From Bradyrhizobium paxllaeri (GTDB lineage: Bacteria; Pseudomonadota; Alphaproteobacteria; Rhizobiales; Xanthobacteraceae): 64,000 nucleotides of DNA. Location of the stretch: NCBI RefSeq assembly GCF_001693515.2, contig NZ_CP042968.1, forward strand, positions 6,820,001-6,884,000, read 5' to 3'. Below are positions 8,973-18,579 of the stretch, in pieces. Under the pieces are notes generated by a model, which worked only from the letters and a program-made list of their open reading frames with translations, did not search any database and was not told the origin of the DNA. How positions within the stretch are numbered: the first letter of the stretch is position 1; each line of letters opens with the position of its first letter. Position numbers and translations under genes: made by a program.

Positions 8973-11393
8973 CTAGGCAACAGCCCCCAGATCCTTCGCG
9001 GCCTTCCAGTTGCGCCAGTAGTCATGCGGCATCTGGATGTGCGTGCTTCCAAGGAACGAGAAGGCGTCGTTGACCGCATTGGAGAACGCCGGCACGCCGC
9101 CGACATTCGGACTTTCACCAACGCCCTTGGCGCCGATCGGGTGATGCGGCGACGGCGTGACGGTGAAGTCGGTTTCCCAATGCGGGGTCTCGACCGCGGT
9201 CGGCATGAAGAAATCCATGAACGAGCCGGTGACCACGTTGCCGTCGGCATCGTAGCGGATTTCCTGCCCCATCGCGATCGCGAAGGCCTCGGTAAGGCCG
9301 CCATGGACCTGGCCCTCGATGATCATCGGATTGATGCGGGTGCCGCAATCGTCCAGCGCATAGAAGCGCCTGACCTTGTAAACGCCGGTATCGACGTCGA
9401 TGTTCATCACGCAGATATAAGCGCCGAACGGATACGTCATGTTGGGCGGGTCGTAATAGCTCACCGCCTCCAGCCCCGGCTCCATGCCGGGAGGAACCGA
9501 ATTGTAAGCCGCCCAGCAGATGTCCTTCATCGAAAGCGTCTTCTCCGGCAGGCCCTTGACGCGGAAGCCGTCGATATCCCATTCGAGATCGTCCTCATGC
9601 ACCTCGAGCTTGTAGGCCGCGATCATCTGCGCCTTGGCCTTGATCTTGCGTGCCGCCATCGCAATCGCAGCACCGGCGACCGGTGTCGAGCGCGAGCCGT
9701 AGGTGCCGAGCCCGTAGGGCGCGGTGTCGGTATTGCCCTCCTCGACCATGATGTCATCGGCGGGAATGCCGATTTCGGTGGCGATGATCTGCGCCCAGGT
9801 CGTTTCGTGACCCTGGCCCTGGCTCTTGGTGCCCATCCGCGCGATGCCCGCTCCCGTCGGATGCAGGCGGATTTCGCAGGAGTCGAACATCGCGATGCCA
9901 AGAATGTCGCAATTCTTCGAGGGGCCGGCGCCGACGATCTCAGTAAAGAAAGACACGCCGACACCCATGATCTCGCGCGTCTCGCCGCGCTTGAACGCTT
10001 CGCGCAGCGCCGCCTGTTCTTTCCGGAGTTCGGCATATTTCACCGTCTCCATCGCCTTCTTCATGGCGGTGGCGTAGTCGCCGGAATCATATTCCCAGCC
10101 GAGCGCGGAGTGATACGGGAACTGCTCCGGCCTGATGAAATTCTTCAGCCGCAGTTCCGCCGGATCCATTCGGAGCTTCTGCGCCAGAATATCCATCGCG
10201 CGCTCGATGCAGTACGCCGCCTCGGTGACGCGGAACGAGCAGCGGTAGGCGACGCCGCCCGGCGCCTTGTTGGTGTAGATGCCGTCGACCGACAAATGCG
10301 CCGTCGGGAAATCATACGATCCCGTGACGATGTTGAAGAAGCCGGCCGGCCATTTCGACGGATCGGCACAGGCGTCGAACGCGCCGTGATCGGCCAGCAC
10401 ATGGACGCGGAGGCCCGTGACCTTGCCTTCCTTGGTCGAGGCGATCTCCGTGGTCATGTGATAGTCGCGCGCGAATGACGTCGCGGTCAGGTTCTCGATA
10501 CGATCCTCGACCCATTTCACCGGCTTGCCGGTGACGATCGAAGCTACCGCTGCGCAGATATAGCCGGGATAAGCGCCGACCTTGTTGCCGAAGCCGCCGC
10601 CGATATCCGGCGAGATCACATGGATCTTCTGCTCCGGCAGCTTGGCGATCAGCGCCACCACGGTCCGGATCACATGCGGAGCCTGGAAGGTGCCCCAGAT
10701 CGTCAGCTCACCCTTGATCTTGTCAAACGAGCAGACGCACTGGCAGGTTTCCAGCGGCGATGGATGGGTGCGATGGTAGGAGATCATCTCCTTGATCGTC
10801 ACCTCCGCCTTGCGGAAGGCGGCGTCGGTCAGATCCTTGTCGCCGACGGTCCACTCGAAGATGTGGTTGTGGTGCTTGCGCGGCCCATGCGCGCCCGTGG
10901 TCTTGCCGGCGAGGTCCTCGCGCAGCACCGGCGCATCCTTGTCCATCGCCTTGAACGGATCAATCAAAGGCGGCAGCGGTTCATATTCGACCACGACCTT
11001 GTTGATGCCGTCATCAGCCGCATAGCGGTCGGTGGCGACGACGAAGGCGACTTCCTGGTTCTGAAATAGCACCTTGCCGTCGGCCAGCACCATCTGCACG
11101 TCGCCGGCCAGCGTCGGCATCCAGGCGAGGTTCACGGTCTTCAGCGTCTCGGCGGTGATGACCGCCAGCACGCCGGGCACCTTCAGCGCCTCGGTGTCGT
11201 CGATCTTCTTGACGCGTGCATGCGCATGCGGCGAGCGGACAAAATCGCCGTGCAGCATGCCCGGCAATTTGACGTCGTCGACATAGTTGCCCTTGCCTTG
11301 AGTGAAGCGGATGTCCTCCACCCGCTTGCGCTTGCAGCCCATGCCTTCGAGTTTGGCTTCGCGTTGTTCCCGCGTGGGAGTCATGTCGTTCAT
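8973..11393 (-). CDS. coxL: Form I aerobic CO dehydrogenase, molybdenum large subunit
   Basis: 806 residues, the usual CoxL length. The active-site loop reads VAYRCSFR with the Cys at about residue 385, the signature of form I enzymes whose Cys binds copper; form II homologues have AYRGAGR instead. Other cofactor motifs are [17 protein letters not shown], the [10 protein letters not shown] segment, and GAKGVGESP containing the catalytic Glu near the C-terminus. It oxidises CO to CO2 with the CuSMo centre and passes electrons to the FeS centres of CoxS and FAD of CoxM. The ATG overlaps the coxS stop (ATGA). Confidence 0.97.
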   Translation of the reverse strand: MNDMTPTREQREAKLEGMGCKRKRVEDIRFTQGKGNYVDDVKLPGMLHGDFVRSPHAHARVKKIDDTEALKVPGVLAVITAETLKTVNLAWMPTLAGDVQMVLADGKVLFQNQEVAFVVATDRYAADDGINKVVVEYEPLPPLIDPFKAMDKDAPVLREDLAGKTTGAHGPRKHHNHIFEWTVGDKDLTDAAFRKAEVTIKEMISYHRTHPSPLETCQCVCSFDKIKGELTIWGTFQAPHVIRTVVALIAKLPEQKIHVISPDIGGGFGNKVGAYPGYICAAVASIVTGKPVKWVEDRIENLTATSFARDYHMTTEIASTKEGKVTGLRVHVLADHGAFDACADPSKWPAGFFNIVTGSYDFPTAHLSVDGIYTNKAPGGVAYRCSFRVTEAAYCIERAMDILAQKLRMDPAELRLKNFIRPEQFPYHSALGWEYDSGDYATAMKKAMETVKYAELRKEQAALREAFKRGETREIMGVGVSFFTEIVGAGPSKNCDILGIAMFDSCEIRLHPTGAGIARMGTKSQGQGHETTWAQIIATEIGIPADDIMVEEGNTDTAPYGLGTYGSRSTPVAGAAIAMAARKIKAKAQMIAAYKLEVHEDDLEWDIDGFRVKGLPEKTLSMKDICWAAYNSVPPGMEPGLEAVSYYDPPNMTYPFGAYICVMNIDVDTGVYKVRRFYALDDCGTRINPMIIEGQVHGGLTEAFAIAMGQEIRYDADGNVVTGSFMDFFMPTAVETPHWETDFTVTPSPHHPIGAKGVGESPNVGGVPAFSNAVNDAFSFLGSTHIQMPHDYWRNWKAAKDLGAVA

Positions 11394-11890
11394 TCCGCAG
11401 CCTCCCTGAATTCAACGCCATTGATCTTGGCGGCGGCGTACTGGATCGCCTTGACGATGTTCTGGTAGCCGGTGCAGCGACAGATGTTGCCGGAGATACC
11501 CATGCGGATTTCCGTTTCCGTCGGTGACGGATTCTCCTTGAGCAGGCGGTGCGCGCGCATGATCATGCCGGGCGTGCAGAAGCCGCATTGCAGCCCGTGC
11601 ATCATCCGAAACCCTTCCTGCAGCGCCGACAGCGAGCCGTCGGCATTAGCCATGCCTTCGATGGTGGTGATGTCGGAACCCTGGGCCTGCACCGCGAACA
11701 TGGTGCAGGACTTCACCGACATGCCGTCGATATCGACGGTGCAGGCGCCGCAATGGGTGGTTTCGCAGCCGATGTGGGTGCCGGTCATCGCCAGGTTTTC
11801 GCGGATGAAGTGCACCAGCAGCGTGCGCGGTTCGGCGAGGCCTTCGACCTCGGCGCCGTTCACCTTCATGGTGATGTGGGTTTTTGCCAT
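11390..11890 (-). CDS. coxS: CO dehydrogenase small subunit, two [2Fe-2S] clusters
   Basis: 166 residues from the ATG at 11890; the longer frame upstream overlaps coxM in a non-family sequence. The N-terminal plant-type ferredoxin domain has the CETTHCGAC cluster motif plus a further Cys in VKSCTM. The C-terminal four-helix domain has CGFCTPGM and CRCTGYQNI for the proximal cluster. It carries electrons from the CoxL molybdenum centre to FAD on CoxM. It lies 14 bp after coxM. Confidence 0.97.
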   Translation of the reverse strand: MAKTHITMKVNGAEVEGLAEPRTLLVHFIRENLAMTGTHIGCETTHCGACTVDIDGMSVKSCTMFAVQAQGSDITTIEGMANADGSLSALQEGFRMMHGLQCGFCTPGMIMRAHRLLKENPSPTETEIRMGISGNICRCTGYQNIVKAIQYAAAKINGVEFREAAE

Positions 11891-11904
11891 TTTGTGATCC
11901 CCTC

Positions 11905-12768
11905 TCAACTTGCGCGGCCGGCGGCACGCTGCAGCGCGCGCATCACCATGATGCCGCCGACATGCTTGCGGTATTCGACCGGCCCGCGGGCGTCCGCGGC
12001 CGGTGACATGATGGCTTCCGCGGCGGCAGCAGCCTTTTTCAGCGTGGCCGGATCGAGGCCGGTGCCGATCACCGCCTTGGCGGCGTCTTCGGCAAGCAGC
12101 GGCGTTTCCGAAAGGTTCGTTAGCCCAATCTTGCAAGTGGCCACCTTGCCGCCCGCCATCGTCAGCACGACTGCGGCAGCGGCGGTGGCGTAATCGCCCA
12201 CCTTGCGCTTCAGCTTTTCATAGGCGTAGCCGTGACCGGCTGATGGTACGGGGATGGAGATCGAGGTCAGGAGTTCGCCGGGTTCGAGCGCGGTGAAATA
12301 GGCGCCTTGGTAGAACTCGCTGGCGGCGACCTCGCGTGCGCCGGACGTCCCTTCGAGGCGATAGCTTGCGCCCAAGGTCATCATCAACGCCGGCATGTCG
12401 TTGCCGGGATCGCCATTGGCGACGTTGCCGCCGATGGTGCCGCGATAGCGCACCTGGGGGTCGGCGATCAGCAATGCGGTTTCGTCCAGAATGGGCAAGG
12501 ATCTGCCGATCTCGTCGGACGCCAGCAATTCGTGCTGGGTGGTCATCGCGCCGATCACGATCGTGTTGCCGTCGCGCCGGATGCCCTTGAGGCCTGCGAT
12601 GCCATGCAGATCGACCAGATGCTCCGGCGTGGCGAGCCTGAGCTTCATCATTGGAACCAGGCTGTGGCCGCCAGCCAGCGGCCGGGCCTCATCGCCCAGC
12701 GTCGAGAACAGTTTGACCGCGTCGGCCACCGTCGCCGGCCGGTAATAGCTGAATGGACCAGGGATCAT
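11905..12768 (-). CDS. coxM: CO dehydrogenase medium subunit, FAD-binding
   Basis: 287 residues. The FAD-binding domain motifs [15 protein letters not shown] (about 32-46) and [14 protein letters not shown] (about 111-124) are intact, and the C-terminal CO-dehydrogenase flavoprotein domain follows. The start at 12768 is supported by GGAGGAG about 6 bp upstream. It is the first structural gene of coxMSL and is preceded by a 170-bp non-coding stretch that holds a notable repeat structure (see 12880-12908), so a promoter probably lies there. Confidence 0.95.
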   Translation of the reverse strand: MIPGPFSYYRPATVADAVKLFSTLGDEARPLAGGHSLVPMMKLRLATPEHLVDLHGIAGLKGIRRDGNTIVIGAMTTQHELLASDEIGRSLPILDETALLIADPQVRYRGTIGGNVANGDPGNDMPALMMTLGASYRLEGTSGAREVAASEFYQGAYFTALEPGELLTSISIPVPSAGHGYAYEKLKRKVGDYATAAAAVVLTMAGGKVATCKIGLTNLSETPLLAEDAAKAVIGTGLDPATLKKAAAAAEAIMSPAADARGPVEYRKHVGGIMVMRALQRAAGRAS

Positions 12769-12879
12769 GGCTCTCCTCCATTCGTCCTTTGGGCGCTTCT
12801 GTTTGGCGCGCGGACACTGGCGGGAGGCTGATTGGAGCGGTTCTAAAACGCAATCGCGAGGGCACAAGGACGGGAAAAT

Positions 12880-12908
12880 CGCACGAAGCGCGGATATCCG
12901 CGCACGAA
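12880..12908 (-). promoter_or_regulatory. Candidate CoxC (LytTR) operator upstream of coxM
   Basis: CGCACGAA occurs twice, at 12880-12887 and 12901-12908, with a period of exactly 21 bp. Between and overlapping the copies is a perfect 16-bp palindrome, GCGCGGATATCCGCGC, at 12888-12903. LytTR regulators characteristically bind paired direct repeats about 21 bp apart, and the gene just upstream (coxC) encodes a LytTR domain. The structure is 112-140 bp before the coxM ATG. Assignment to CoxC is inference. Confidence 0.5.
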
Positions 12909-12938
12909 ATGCGTCAGCCTCGTCTACCTATTGGCGAT

Positions 12939-14183
12939 CTAATGGCGCAATGCGGAAGCGTGACGCCGCGCCAGCCCAAGCCGCGCTTTCACCTCGGCGA
13001 TCTTGGCCCGGCTGACCGGCACCCGATGCGGCGATGGGCCGTCGAGTTCGATGATGGCGCCATCGCCTTCCTTGCGGACGAAGGTGACGTGGGCCATCGC
13101 CACGATGTGGCTGCGGTGCACCCGGACGAACAGTCCGGGGTCGAGCTGGGCTTCGGCCTCCGAGATCGACCACGGGCACATCCGCTCCCGGGTGCCGTCA
13201 TGCACCTTGGTATAGTGAGCGTCGGCCCGGACGCTTCTGACGTCGGCGGTATCGATGAAATGGGTGCCGTCAGCGCCTTCGACCGGCAACCGCGGTGCCG
13301 GTGCGGCGCGGGGCGGCTGCCCGATGCCGCCGAGCGGCGTCGGCCGCAGCCGTGGACTGGTCGAGGCGGCGCTGGAGTCCGCCGGCGGAATGGTTGCCAC
13401 GAGGGCGGCGGCCTCATGGGCGGCCGCCACGGGGATGGCGGCAACCTCATCGGTCGTCGCCGCAACCTTGTTGCGCGGGTCCGGCACCAGCGACAGCAGG
13501 AAGCCCGCGGCGATCACGAAGCAGAGCAAGGCCACCACCAGCGACAGCATTTGCGACGATGCGGCCAATCCGTCGACGTGGTGATGCCCTCCTTGCGATG
13601 AAGGAACCAGATGCATGCCGGCCATCGCGGTGTAGTGCATGCCCGCCACCGCGAAGCCGTAGGCGACTGCACTCAGTGCGAGTTGCACGCCCCCCTGCCG
13701 CGCCAGAAATGCACGAAGGCCGCCATAAGCGGTGGCGATCGCAATCAGGACCGACAGCGCGACCATCGTCACGTCATGCGTCATGGCGAAATTGCCGGAC
13801 AATCCATGCATGCCGACATAATGCATGCTGGCGATGCCGACCCCGAGCAGCACCGCCGAGGACACCACCCGGAAAACCGGCGGCTCGCCGACGCTGACAA
13901 GAAACACGGAAATGCCGACGACCAGCGCGCAGATCAGGAACGAGATGATGGTCGGCAACACCAGATAGACCGTGCCCGCCGGCAGCGGCGCCGCCAGCAT
14001 TCCGACGAAATGCATGGTCCAGATGCCGATGGCGAGGAAGAATGCCGCGCCCGCGAGCAGCACGCGATGACTGGCGTCCGGCGTCCCGCGGATGCGCGCA
14101 GTAAGACCGAAACCGGTATATCCACCCAGAATCGCGATCACCACCGAGAGCGCGACGAGATAGGGATCGTGTCCTTCGAACAT
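12939..14183 (-). CDS. coxC: CoxC, MHYT membrane sensor with LytTR DNA-binding domain
   Basis: 414 residues. The N-terminal ~240 residues form about seven membrane segments carrying three MHYT-type motifs (MHFVGM, MHYVGM, MHYTAM). These are proposed to bind a metal, probably copper, and to sense CO, O2 or NO. A proline/alanine-rich linker follows, then a C-terminal LytTR DNA-binding domain (about 310-405; HYTKVHDG, FVRVHRSHIVAM, VPVSRAKIAEVK). The architecture matches CoxC/CoxH of Oligotropha. It sits directly upstream of coxM on the same strand and is the obvious regulator of the cluster. Confidence 0.9.
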   Translation of the reverse strand: MFEGHDPYLVALSVVIAILGGYTGFGLTARIRGTPDASHRVLLAGAAFFLAIGIWTMHFVGMLAAPLPAGTVYLVLPTIISFLICALVVGISVFLVSVGEPPVFRVVSSAVLLGVGIASMHYVGMHGLSGNFAMTHDVTMVALSVLIAIATAYGGLRAFLARQGGVQLALSAVAYGFAVAGMHYTAMAGMHLVPSSQGGHHHVDGLAASSQMLSLVVALLCFVIAAGFLLSLVPDPRNKVAATTDEVAAIPVAAAHEAAALVATIPPADSSAASTSPRLRPTPLGGIGQPPRAAPAPRLPVEGADGTHFIDTADVRSVRADAHYTKVHDGTRERMCPWSISEAEAQLDPGLFVRVHRSHIVAMAHVTFVRKEGDGAIIELDGPSPHRVPVSRAKIAEVKARLGLARRHASALRH

Positions 14184-14364
14184 GATCGTCTCGGCCGCCC
14201 GTCTCCACGGACGTGCCTCCTCCCGCTGCCGAGTTTACAGGTCTGGCATCGGAAATGACAATCGGTCGATTGCCGGGTCTTGTCGCTAGATGTGTTTTCC
14301 CGGCGACGGGCCCACCCCGCAACAACAAATGCGGGGCGAGCTTTCGCTTGCAATGCCTTGAGTT

Positions 14365-14946
14365 CTACACAATTCCCGCCGCCACCTGGCCGCGCAGCCG
14401 TTCCAGGCTGTGCAGCGTGTTGGCGCAGGCCTCCGCGACCTCGATGCCCTTGATGACAAAGTGCTTGCGGAAGAAATCGTGGTGCACGGCGCTGTCGTGG
14501 AATTGCTGCGGCGTCAGCACCGCGGAGAACACCGGCACCTCGGTGCGCAATTGCACATCCATCAGCGCCTTGATCACGGTGTCGGCGACGAATTCATGGC
14601 GATAGATGCCGCCATCGACCACGAGACCCGCGGCCACGATCGCGGTGTAGCGCCGCGTCTTGGCGAGCAGTTGCGCATGCAGGGGGATCTCGAACGAGCC
14701 CGGCACCTCGAACAGATCGACCTGCGCGCGCGTGATGTGGCGCGCCTCGATCTCTTCGAGGAAGGCGATGCGGCATTCCTCGACCACGTCGCGGTGCCAG
14801 GACGACTGCACGAAGGCGATGCGCTGCGGCTTGACGAAGCGCGGATGCACCGGCGCCGGCGGTCGCTCGGGCACGTCAGGAACGTGACTGGCTTCGGCTG
14901 TCTGGGGTGGGGATTGGACTTCAGGCTCTAGCAAGGTCTGATTCAT
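14365..14946 (-). CDS. ribH: 6,7-dimethyl-8-ribityllumazine synthase, type II
   Basis: 193 residues; the first ~40 are a proline-rich extension. The catalytic core shows FVQSSWHRDVVEECR, FEVPGSFEIPLHA and AAGLVVDGGIYRHEFVA. Replacement of the usual hexapeptide around the active site and a stand-alone position point to the decameric RibH2 type found in Rhizobiales such as Brucella and Mesorhizobium. It makes the riboflavin precursor lumazine. An FMN riboswitch about 80 bp upstream on the same strand should repress it when FMN is plentiful. Confidence 0.93.
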   Translation of the reverse strand: MNQTLLEPEVQSPPQTAEASHVPDVPERPPAPVHPRFVKPQRIAFVQSSWHRDVVEECRIAFLEEIEARHITRAQVDLFEVPGSFEIPLHAQLLAKTRRYTAIVAAGLVVDGGIYRHEFVADTVIKALMDVQLRTEVPVFSAVLTPQQFHDSAVHHDFFRKHFVIKGIEVAEACANTLHSLERLRGQVAAGIV

Positions 14947-15027
14947 GGCTTTCCTCTTTCAGGACCAGAATCAGGGCATACGGAACGACGTCGGCCCACG
15001 CGCAAACGTGCGCAAGCCGCCGCAAAC

Positions 15028-15175
15028 CGTTCTCTTTCATCCGGACTGTAACCGTCGGCTTCGGATTCACACCGAATCTGCTGACCCTTCTTCTCAGGCG
15101 AGAAGAAGGCGCTCGCGGGCTTGGGCTACGTCACCCTTACCGCCGGTGGGGATTTTCACCCCGCCCTGAGAACAT
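15028..15175 (-). ncRNA. FMN riboswitch (RFN element) upstream of ribH
   Basis: Read on the minus strand it contains the conserved RFN blocks in order: GGGCGGGGTGAAAATCCCC, ACCGGCGGT, AGCCCGCGAGCG, GGTCAGCAGATTCGGTGTGA, CCGACGGTTACAGTCCGGAT and GAAAGAGAAC. Block order and orientation match the FMN aptamer. It lies in the leader of ribH (start 14946), leaving about 80 nt for an expression platform that could sequester the ribosome-binding site. Confidence 0.95.
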
Positions 15176-15245
15176 CGGCCGCCCGGAATGGACGACCTGG
15201 CTGGAAGAATATGACCAAGGCCGGGGCGGCAGCAAGCGCCTTTGA

Positions 15246-15270
15246 CATGGGGAATCGGCATGTCCCCATG
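15246..15270. promoter_or_regulatory. Inverted repeat between ribH leader and Bug gene
   Basis: Perfect 8-bp arms, CATGGGGA and TCCCCATG, with a 9-nt loop. It is upstream of the riboswitch leader (minus strand) and about 95 bp before the Bug-type gene (plus strand). It could be an operator for either divergent promoter. No run of T follows, so a terminator is unlikely. Confidence 0.35.
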
Positions 15271-15365
15271 CCGCCCGGACAGGGCGCTGCAGGGACGGTT
15301 GACGGCCTTTACTCAGGCCGCCGCAGTTGGGATAGGGTTGTGCTCAAAAAGGGGGGACGCTCGAC

Positions 15366-16343
15366 ATGAAACTTCCACGCCGGAATTTCCTCAAACTTGC
15401 CGGCGCGCTGATCGCCGCGCCCGCCTTGCCGCGCCTGGCATCCGCGCTGGATTATCCGACACGGCCGACGAAAATCGTCGCGGGCTTCGCCGCCGGCGGC
15501 GGCGTCGACATCACCGCGCGGCTGATCGGCCAGTGGCTGGCCGACCGGCTCGGACAACCCTTCGTGGTCGAGAACCGGACCGGCGCCGGCGGCAATATCG
15601 GCACCGAGACGGTCGTGAACGCGGCGCCCGACGGCTACACGCTGCTGCTGGCAACCGTACCGAATGCGGTGAACGCGTCGCTCTACGAAAAACTCAGTTT
15701 CAATTTCGTCCGCGATATCGCGCCGGTCGCCGGCGTCATCCGCGTGCCGATGGTGGTGCTGGTCCACCCCTCGGTGCCGGCACAGACGCTGGCCGAGTTC
15801 ATCGCTTACGCCAAAGCCAATCCCGGAAAGGTCAACATGGCCTCGGCCGGCAGCGGCAGCGCCCCGCATATGGCGGGCGAATTGTTCAAGATGATGACCG
15901 GCGTCGACATGGTCCACGTCCCCTATCGCGGCCAGGGCCCGGCGATGACGGATCTGATCGGCGGCCAGGTGCAGATCCTGTTTGCCGCTGCGCCCGGCAC
16001 CGCCGACCACATCAAGACCGGCAAGCTGCGCGCGCTCGCGGTGACGACGGCGGCGCGCATGGCCGAGCTGCCGGAGGTGCCGACGGTGGGCGATGTCGTG
16101 GCGGGCTATGAAGCCAGCCAGTGGTACGGCTTCGCCGCGCCGAAAAACACGCCGGCCGAGATCGTCGACAAGCTCAACAAGGAAATCAACGCGGCCATCG
16201 CCGACCCCGGCATGAAGGCCCGGCTTGCCGCCATCGGCGGCGCGCCGATGCCGGGCTCGTCAGCCGATTTCGGCAGGTTGATTGCGGACGAAACCGAGAA
16301 GTGGGGCAAGGTGGTTCGCGCCGGCGGGCTCAAGCCGGAGTGA
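15366..16343 (+). CDS. Bug-family solute-binding protein (TctC-like), Tat-exported
   Basis: 325 residues. Begins with a twin-arginine signal (PRRNFLKLAGA) and then the Bug/TctC fold: YPTRPTKIVAGFAAGGGVDI, VVENRTGAGGNIG, VPYRGQGPAMTDLIGGQ, and WYGFAAPKNTP. Such periplasmic proteins bind carboxylates, usually for tripartite tricarboxylate transporters, but many are orphans acting as receptors. No TctA/TctB membrane genes are nearby. A GGGGGGA ribosome-binding site precedes the ATG. Confidence 0.92.
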   Translation: MKLPRRNFLKLAGALIAAPALPRLASALDYPTRPTKIVAGFAAGGGVDITARLIGQWLADRLGQPFVVENRTGAGGNIGTETVVNAAPDGYTLLLATVPNAVNASLYEKLSFNFVRDIAPVAGVIRVPMVVLVHPSVPAQTLAEFIAYAKANPGKVNMASAGSGSAPHMAGELFKMMTGVDMVHVPYRGQGPAMTDLIGGQVQILFAAAPGTADHIKTGKLRALAVTTAARMAELPEVPTVGDVVAGYEASQWYGFAAPKNTPAEIVDKLNKEINAAIADPGMKARLAAIGGAPMPGSSADFGRLIADETEKWGKVVRAGGLKPE

Positions 16344-16375
16344 TGCGCCGGCTGGATCTTGCGCGAAGGCGACGT

Positions 16376-16400
16376 ATCGCGCGCCGTTAACGCGCGATTT
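16376..16400 (+). terminator. Possible terminator after the Bug gene
   Basis: Perfect 8-bp arms, ATCGCGCG and CGCGCGAT, with a 7-nt loop, followed by TTT, 33 bp after the stop of the Bug gene. The T run is short, so termination efficiency is uncertain. Confidence 0.4.
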
Positions 16401-16520
16401 GCAAACAGCCACCGACGCATCGATGCCGGGCGAAACATTCACGAATCCTTAAAGCCGGCATCCTAGAGGTGTCTGTCGTGCCCAACTCCAGATCGCCCGG
16501 GCGACGCACATGGAGCAAGC

Positions 16521-18140
16521 GTGACACACGCCGCTGACGTTGCCGATGCGGAGGCAGCAAGGCCCGCGGATCGGGCCTGGCAGACGCCAATCCTTCAGAC
16601 CAAGGTCCTGGTGCCGATGGCGATTACGCTCGGCTCGCTGCTGGCCGGCGCGATCTACACCTGGTTTGCCGGCGAGGACGTCAACTGGGACTGGCTGAAT
16701 TACCACGAGTACAATGTCTGGGCTGTCATCACCGGCCGCTATGGCATCGACGCCCTGCCGGCCGGCTTCCAGACCTATTTCAACCCGACCGTCTATTTCC
16801 CGGTCTACTATCTTCGCCACCTGCTGCCAGCGCCCTATGGCCTGATGATCATCGGCGCGGTGCACGGCCTCAATCTGCTGCTGATCTATTTTCTGGTGCG
16901 CGTCCTGTTGCGGGAAGCAGCGACCGCAAGCGCGATCGCGGCAGCGATCCTGATCGCCGCAACCGGGCCGATGACGCTTTCGGAAGTCGGCACGAGCTTC
17001 TCCGACATTCTCACCGCGCTTCCGGTTGTTGGCGGCTGCATCCTGATCCTGTCGGCTGATGGATCGCGTCCCGGGCGTTACGTGCTCGCGGGTCTCCTGA
17101 TCGGCGCGGCCGTCGGACTGAAGCTGACCAATGTTGCCTTTGCGCTCGGCGCGGCCGCCGCCGTACTCGTTGTGACGCGGCCGCTGCTGGCGACGTTCTG
17201 CCTCGGTGTTGGCGGCGCGATCGGCGCGGTGGCGACGGGCGGCGCGTGGGGGCTGATGCTCTGGCGCGAGATGGGCAATCCGATCTTCCCGCTCTTCAAC
17301 GCCGTGTTCCAGTCACCCGAACTGGTCCCGATGAACATCATGGACTGGCAGTTCATGCCCCGGGGCCTGCTCGATGCCCTGGCGTATCCGTTCTACTGGC
17401 TGGTCGGCGACAACAGGAGCTCTGAATATCCGTTCCGCGATGCGCGATTTGCGGTCGCAACGGTGCTGCTCGCGCTCGGCATCGGCCGAAGCCTCATCAC
17501 CAACACTGTGATCTTCACGCGCCGCGACGTTCAGTTCCTGGCGTTTTTCGTTGTCTCGTACGCCACGTGGCTCGCCTTGTTTGCGATTCATCGCTACGCG
17601 ATCGTGCTGGAGCTGCTGTGCGCGCCCTTGATCGTCCTGCTGATCCACCGCAGCATCGCAGCGATGTCCGGAACTGCCTCGCCGCGCGCAGCTTCGATGC
17701 CGACGAATTCGGCGATGCTCGTCTTAGCCGTCGCCATCGCGCTGTGGACGCAACCGGCGGATTGGTTCCGCCGTCCCTGGTCCAATCCGTATAATCCGAC
17801 CATCTCGAAATCCCTCGAGCAGCCCGCCTTCTATTTTCTGGTCGACAAGCCGCTGGCCTATGTCGCGCCGCTGCTGCCACCGCAGTCGCGGTTCTTTCAG
17901 ATCGCCGACATCGCGCTTCCCATCATGCCTGACGGCCAGTTCGACCGCCGCATCCGCACCGCGCTGAAAGATCCGTTGCCGGGTGGCGCATGGGCCTTGC
18001 ACACGCGCGGCAAGCCGATCCGTGAGCCGTTGCTGGTGCGCTATGGTTTGCGCGTCGATGCTTCCCGGCCGTGCGTCGAAATCGAAGGCGCGTGGCTCGG
18101 GACTGCAATCGACGCGTGCCCGCTGGCTGCGCGCGAGTAG
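16521..18140 (+). CDS. Polytopic membrane protein, possibly a GT-C-type glycosyltransferase
   Basis: 539 residues with a GTG start at 16521 preceded by GGAG. About ten to twelve hydrophobic segments lie between residues 30 and 420, followed by a ~110-residue soluble C-terminal part. An early acidic segment after the first membrane helix (VNWDWLNYHEYN) and a second loop with FQTYFNPTVYFPVYY recall the layout of GT-C mannosyl/arabinosyltransferases, where an Asp in the first extracytoplasmic loop is catalytic. I cannot assign a substrate. It stands alone, with non-coding sequence on both sides. Confidence 0.7.
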   Translation: MTHAADVADAEAARPADRAWQTPILQTKVLVPMAITLGSLLAGAIYTWFAGEDVNWDWLNYHEYNVWAVITGRYGIDALPAGFQTYFNPTVYFPVYYLRHLLPAPYGLMIIGAVHGLNLLLIYFLVRVLLREAATASAIAAAILIAATGPMTLSEVGTSFSDILTALPVVGGCILILSADGSRPGRYVLAGLLIGAAVGLKLTNVAFALGAAAAVLVVTRPLLATFCLGVGGAIGAVATGGAWGLMLWREMGNPIFPLFNAVFQSPELVPMNIMDWQFMPRGLLDALAYPFYWLVGDNRSSEYPFRDARFAVATVLLALGIGRSLITNTVIFTRRDVQFLAFFVVSYATWLALFAIHRYAIVLELLCAPLIVLLIHRSIAAMSGTASPRAASMPTNSAMLVLAVAIALWTQPADWFRRPWSNPYNPTISKSLEQPAFYFLVDKPLAYVAPLLPPQSRFFQIADIALPIMPDGQFDRRIRTALKDPLPGGAWALHTRGKPIREPLLVRYGLRVDASRPCVEIEGAWLGTAIDACPLAARE

Positions 18141-18579
18141 CTCAGCGAGGTCGTGGACGCGTCAAGCTGGCTCTTGCCAGCTTGCAGCCGCTCAGGCAGG
18201 GAATTTTCTCTTGGGCACGAGCCCTGTCCCAGCGCGCGACGTTCCTGCATCGGGGACGAAAAAGTTAACCACATATTAACCAATGTGGCAGTCTCGCCCT
18301 ATTTTCGGCGCGATGGACTCCGCGGCGCGCGAATCCGATTCCGGTTTGTTCTCAAATTAATAACCGTGGCCCCGAACACCCTGTGGACGACGCCGCTTTG
18401 GCCTGTGGATGGACTCAGGGGTCGGTTGCGCAGATTCCGCAAATCACATCACTTGAGCTTCGGCAGGCCCCAAGGCGATGAGCGATCAGGGGATTGCAGC
18501 CGGCGGCGGCGCATCAGTTCAGCGCGCACCGTGCTCCGCGTGCGTATCACAAGAATTCAAGAAACAGGGTCGAGACGGC
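18141..18579. other. 439-bp gene-poor stretch
   Basis: No convincing coding frame. Contents seen: a TTAA-N7-TTAA motif at 18265-18279 and, further on, two GTGGA-type stretches near 18382 and 18403. The presumed promoter of the YbjN-like gene lies here. Confidence 0.5.
18265..18279 (+). promoter_or_regulatory. CtrA-type box (TTAA-N7-TTAA)
   Basis: TTAACCACATATTAA matches the full CtrA recognition spacing, with TTAACC as the first half-site. It lies about 300 bp before the YbjN-like gene. Chance occurrence is less likely in a GC-rich genome but still possible. Confidence 0.35.

Noticed and set aside
8949..10478. 509-codon plus-strand frame opposite coxL
   Set aside because: Antisense shadow with His/Arg/Asp-rich composition; coxL on the other strand is full length with all motifs.
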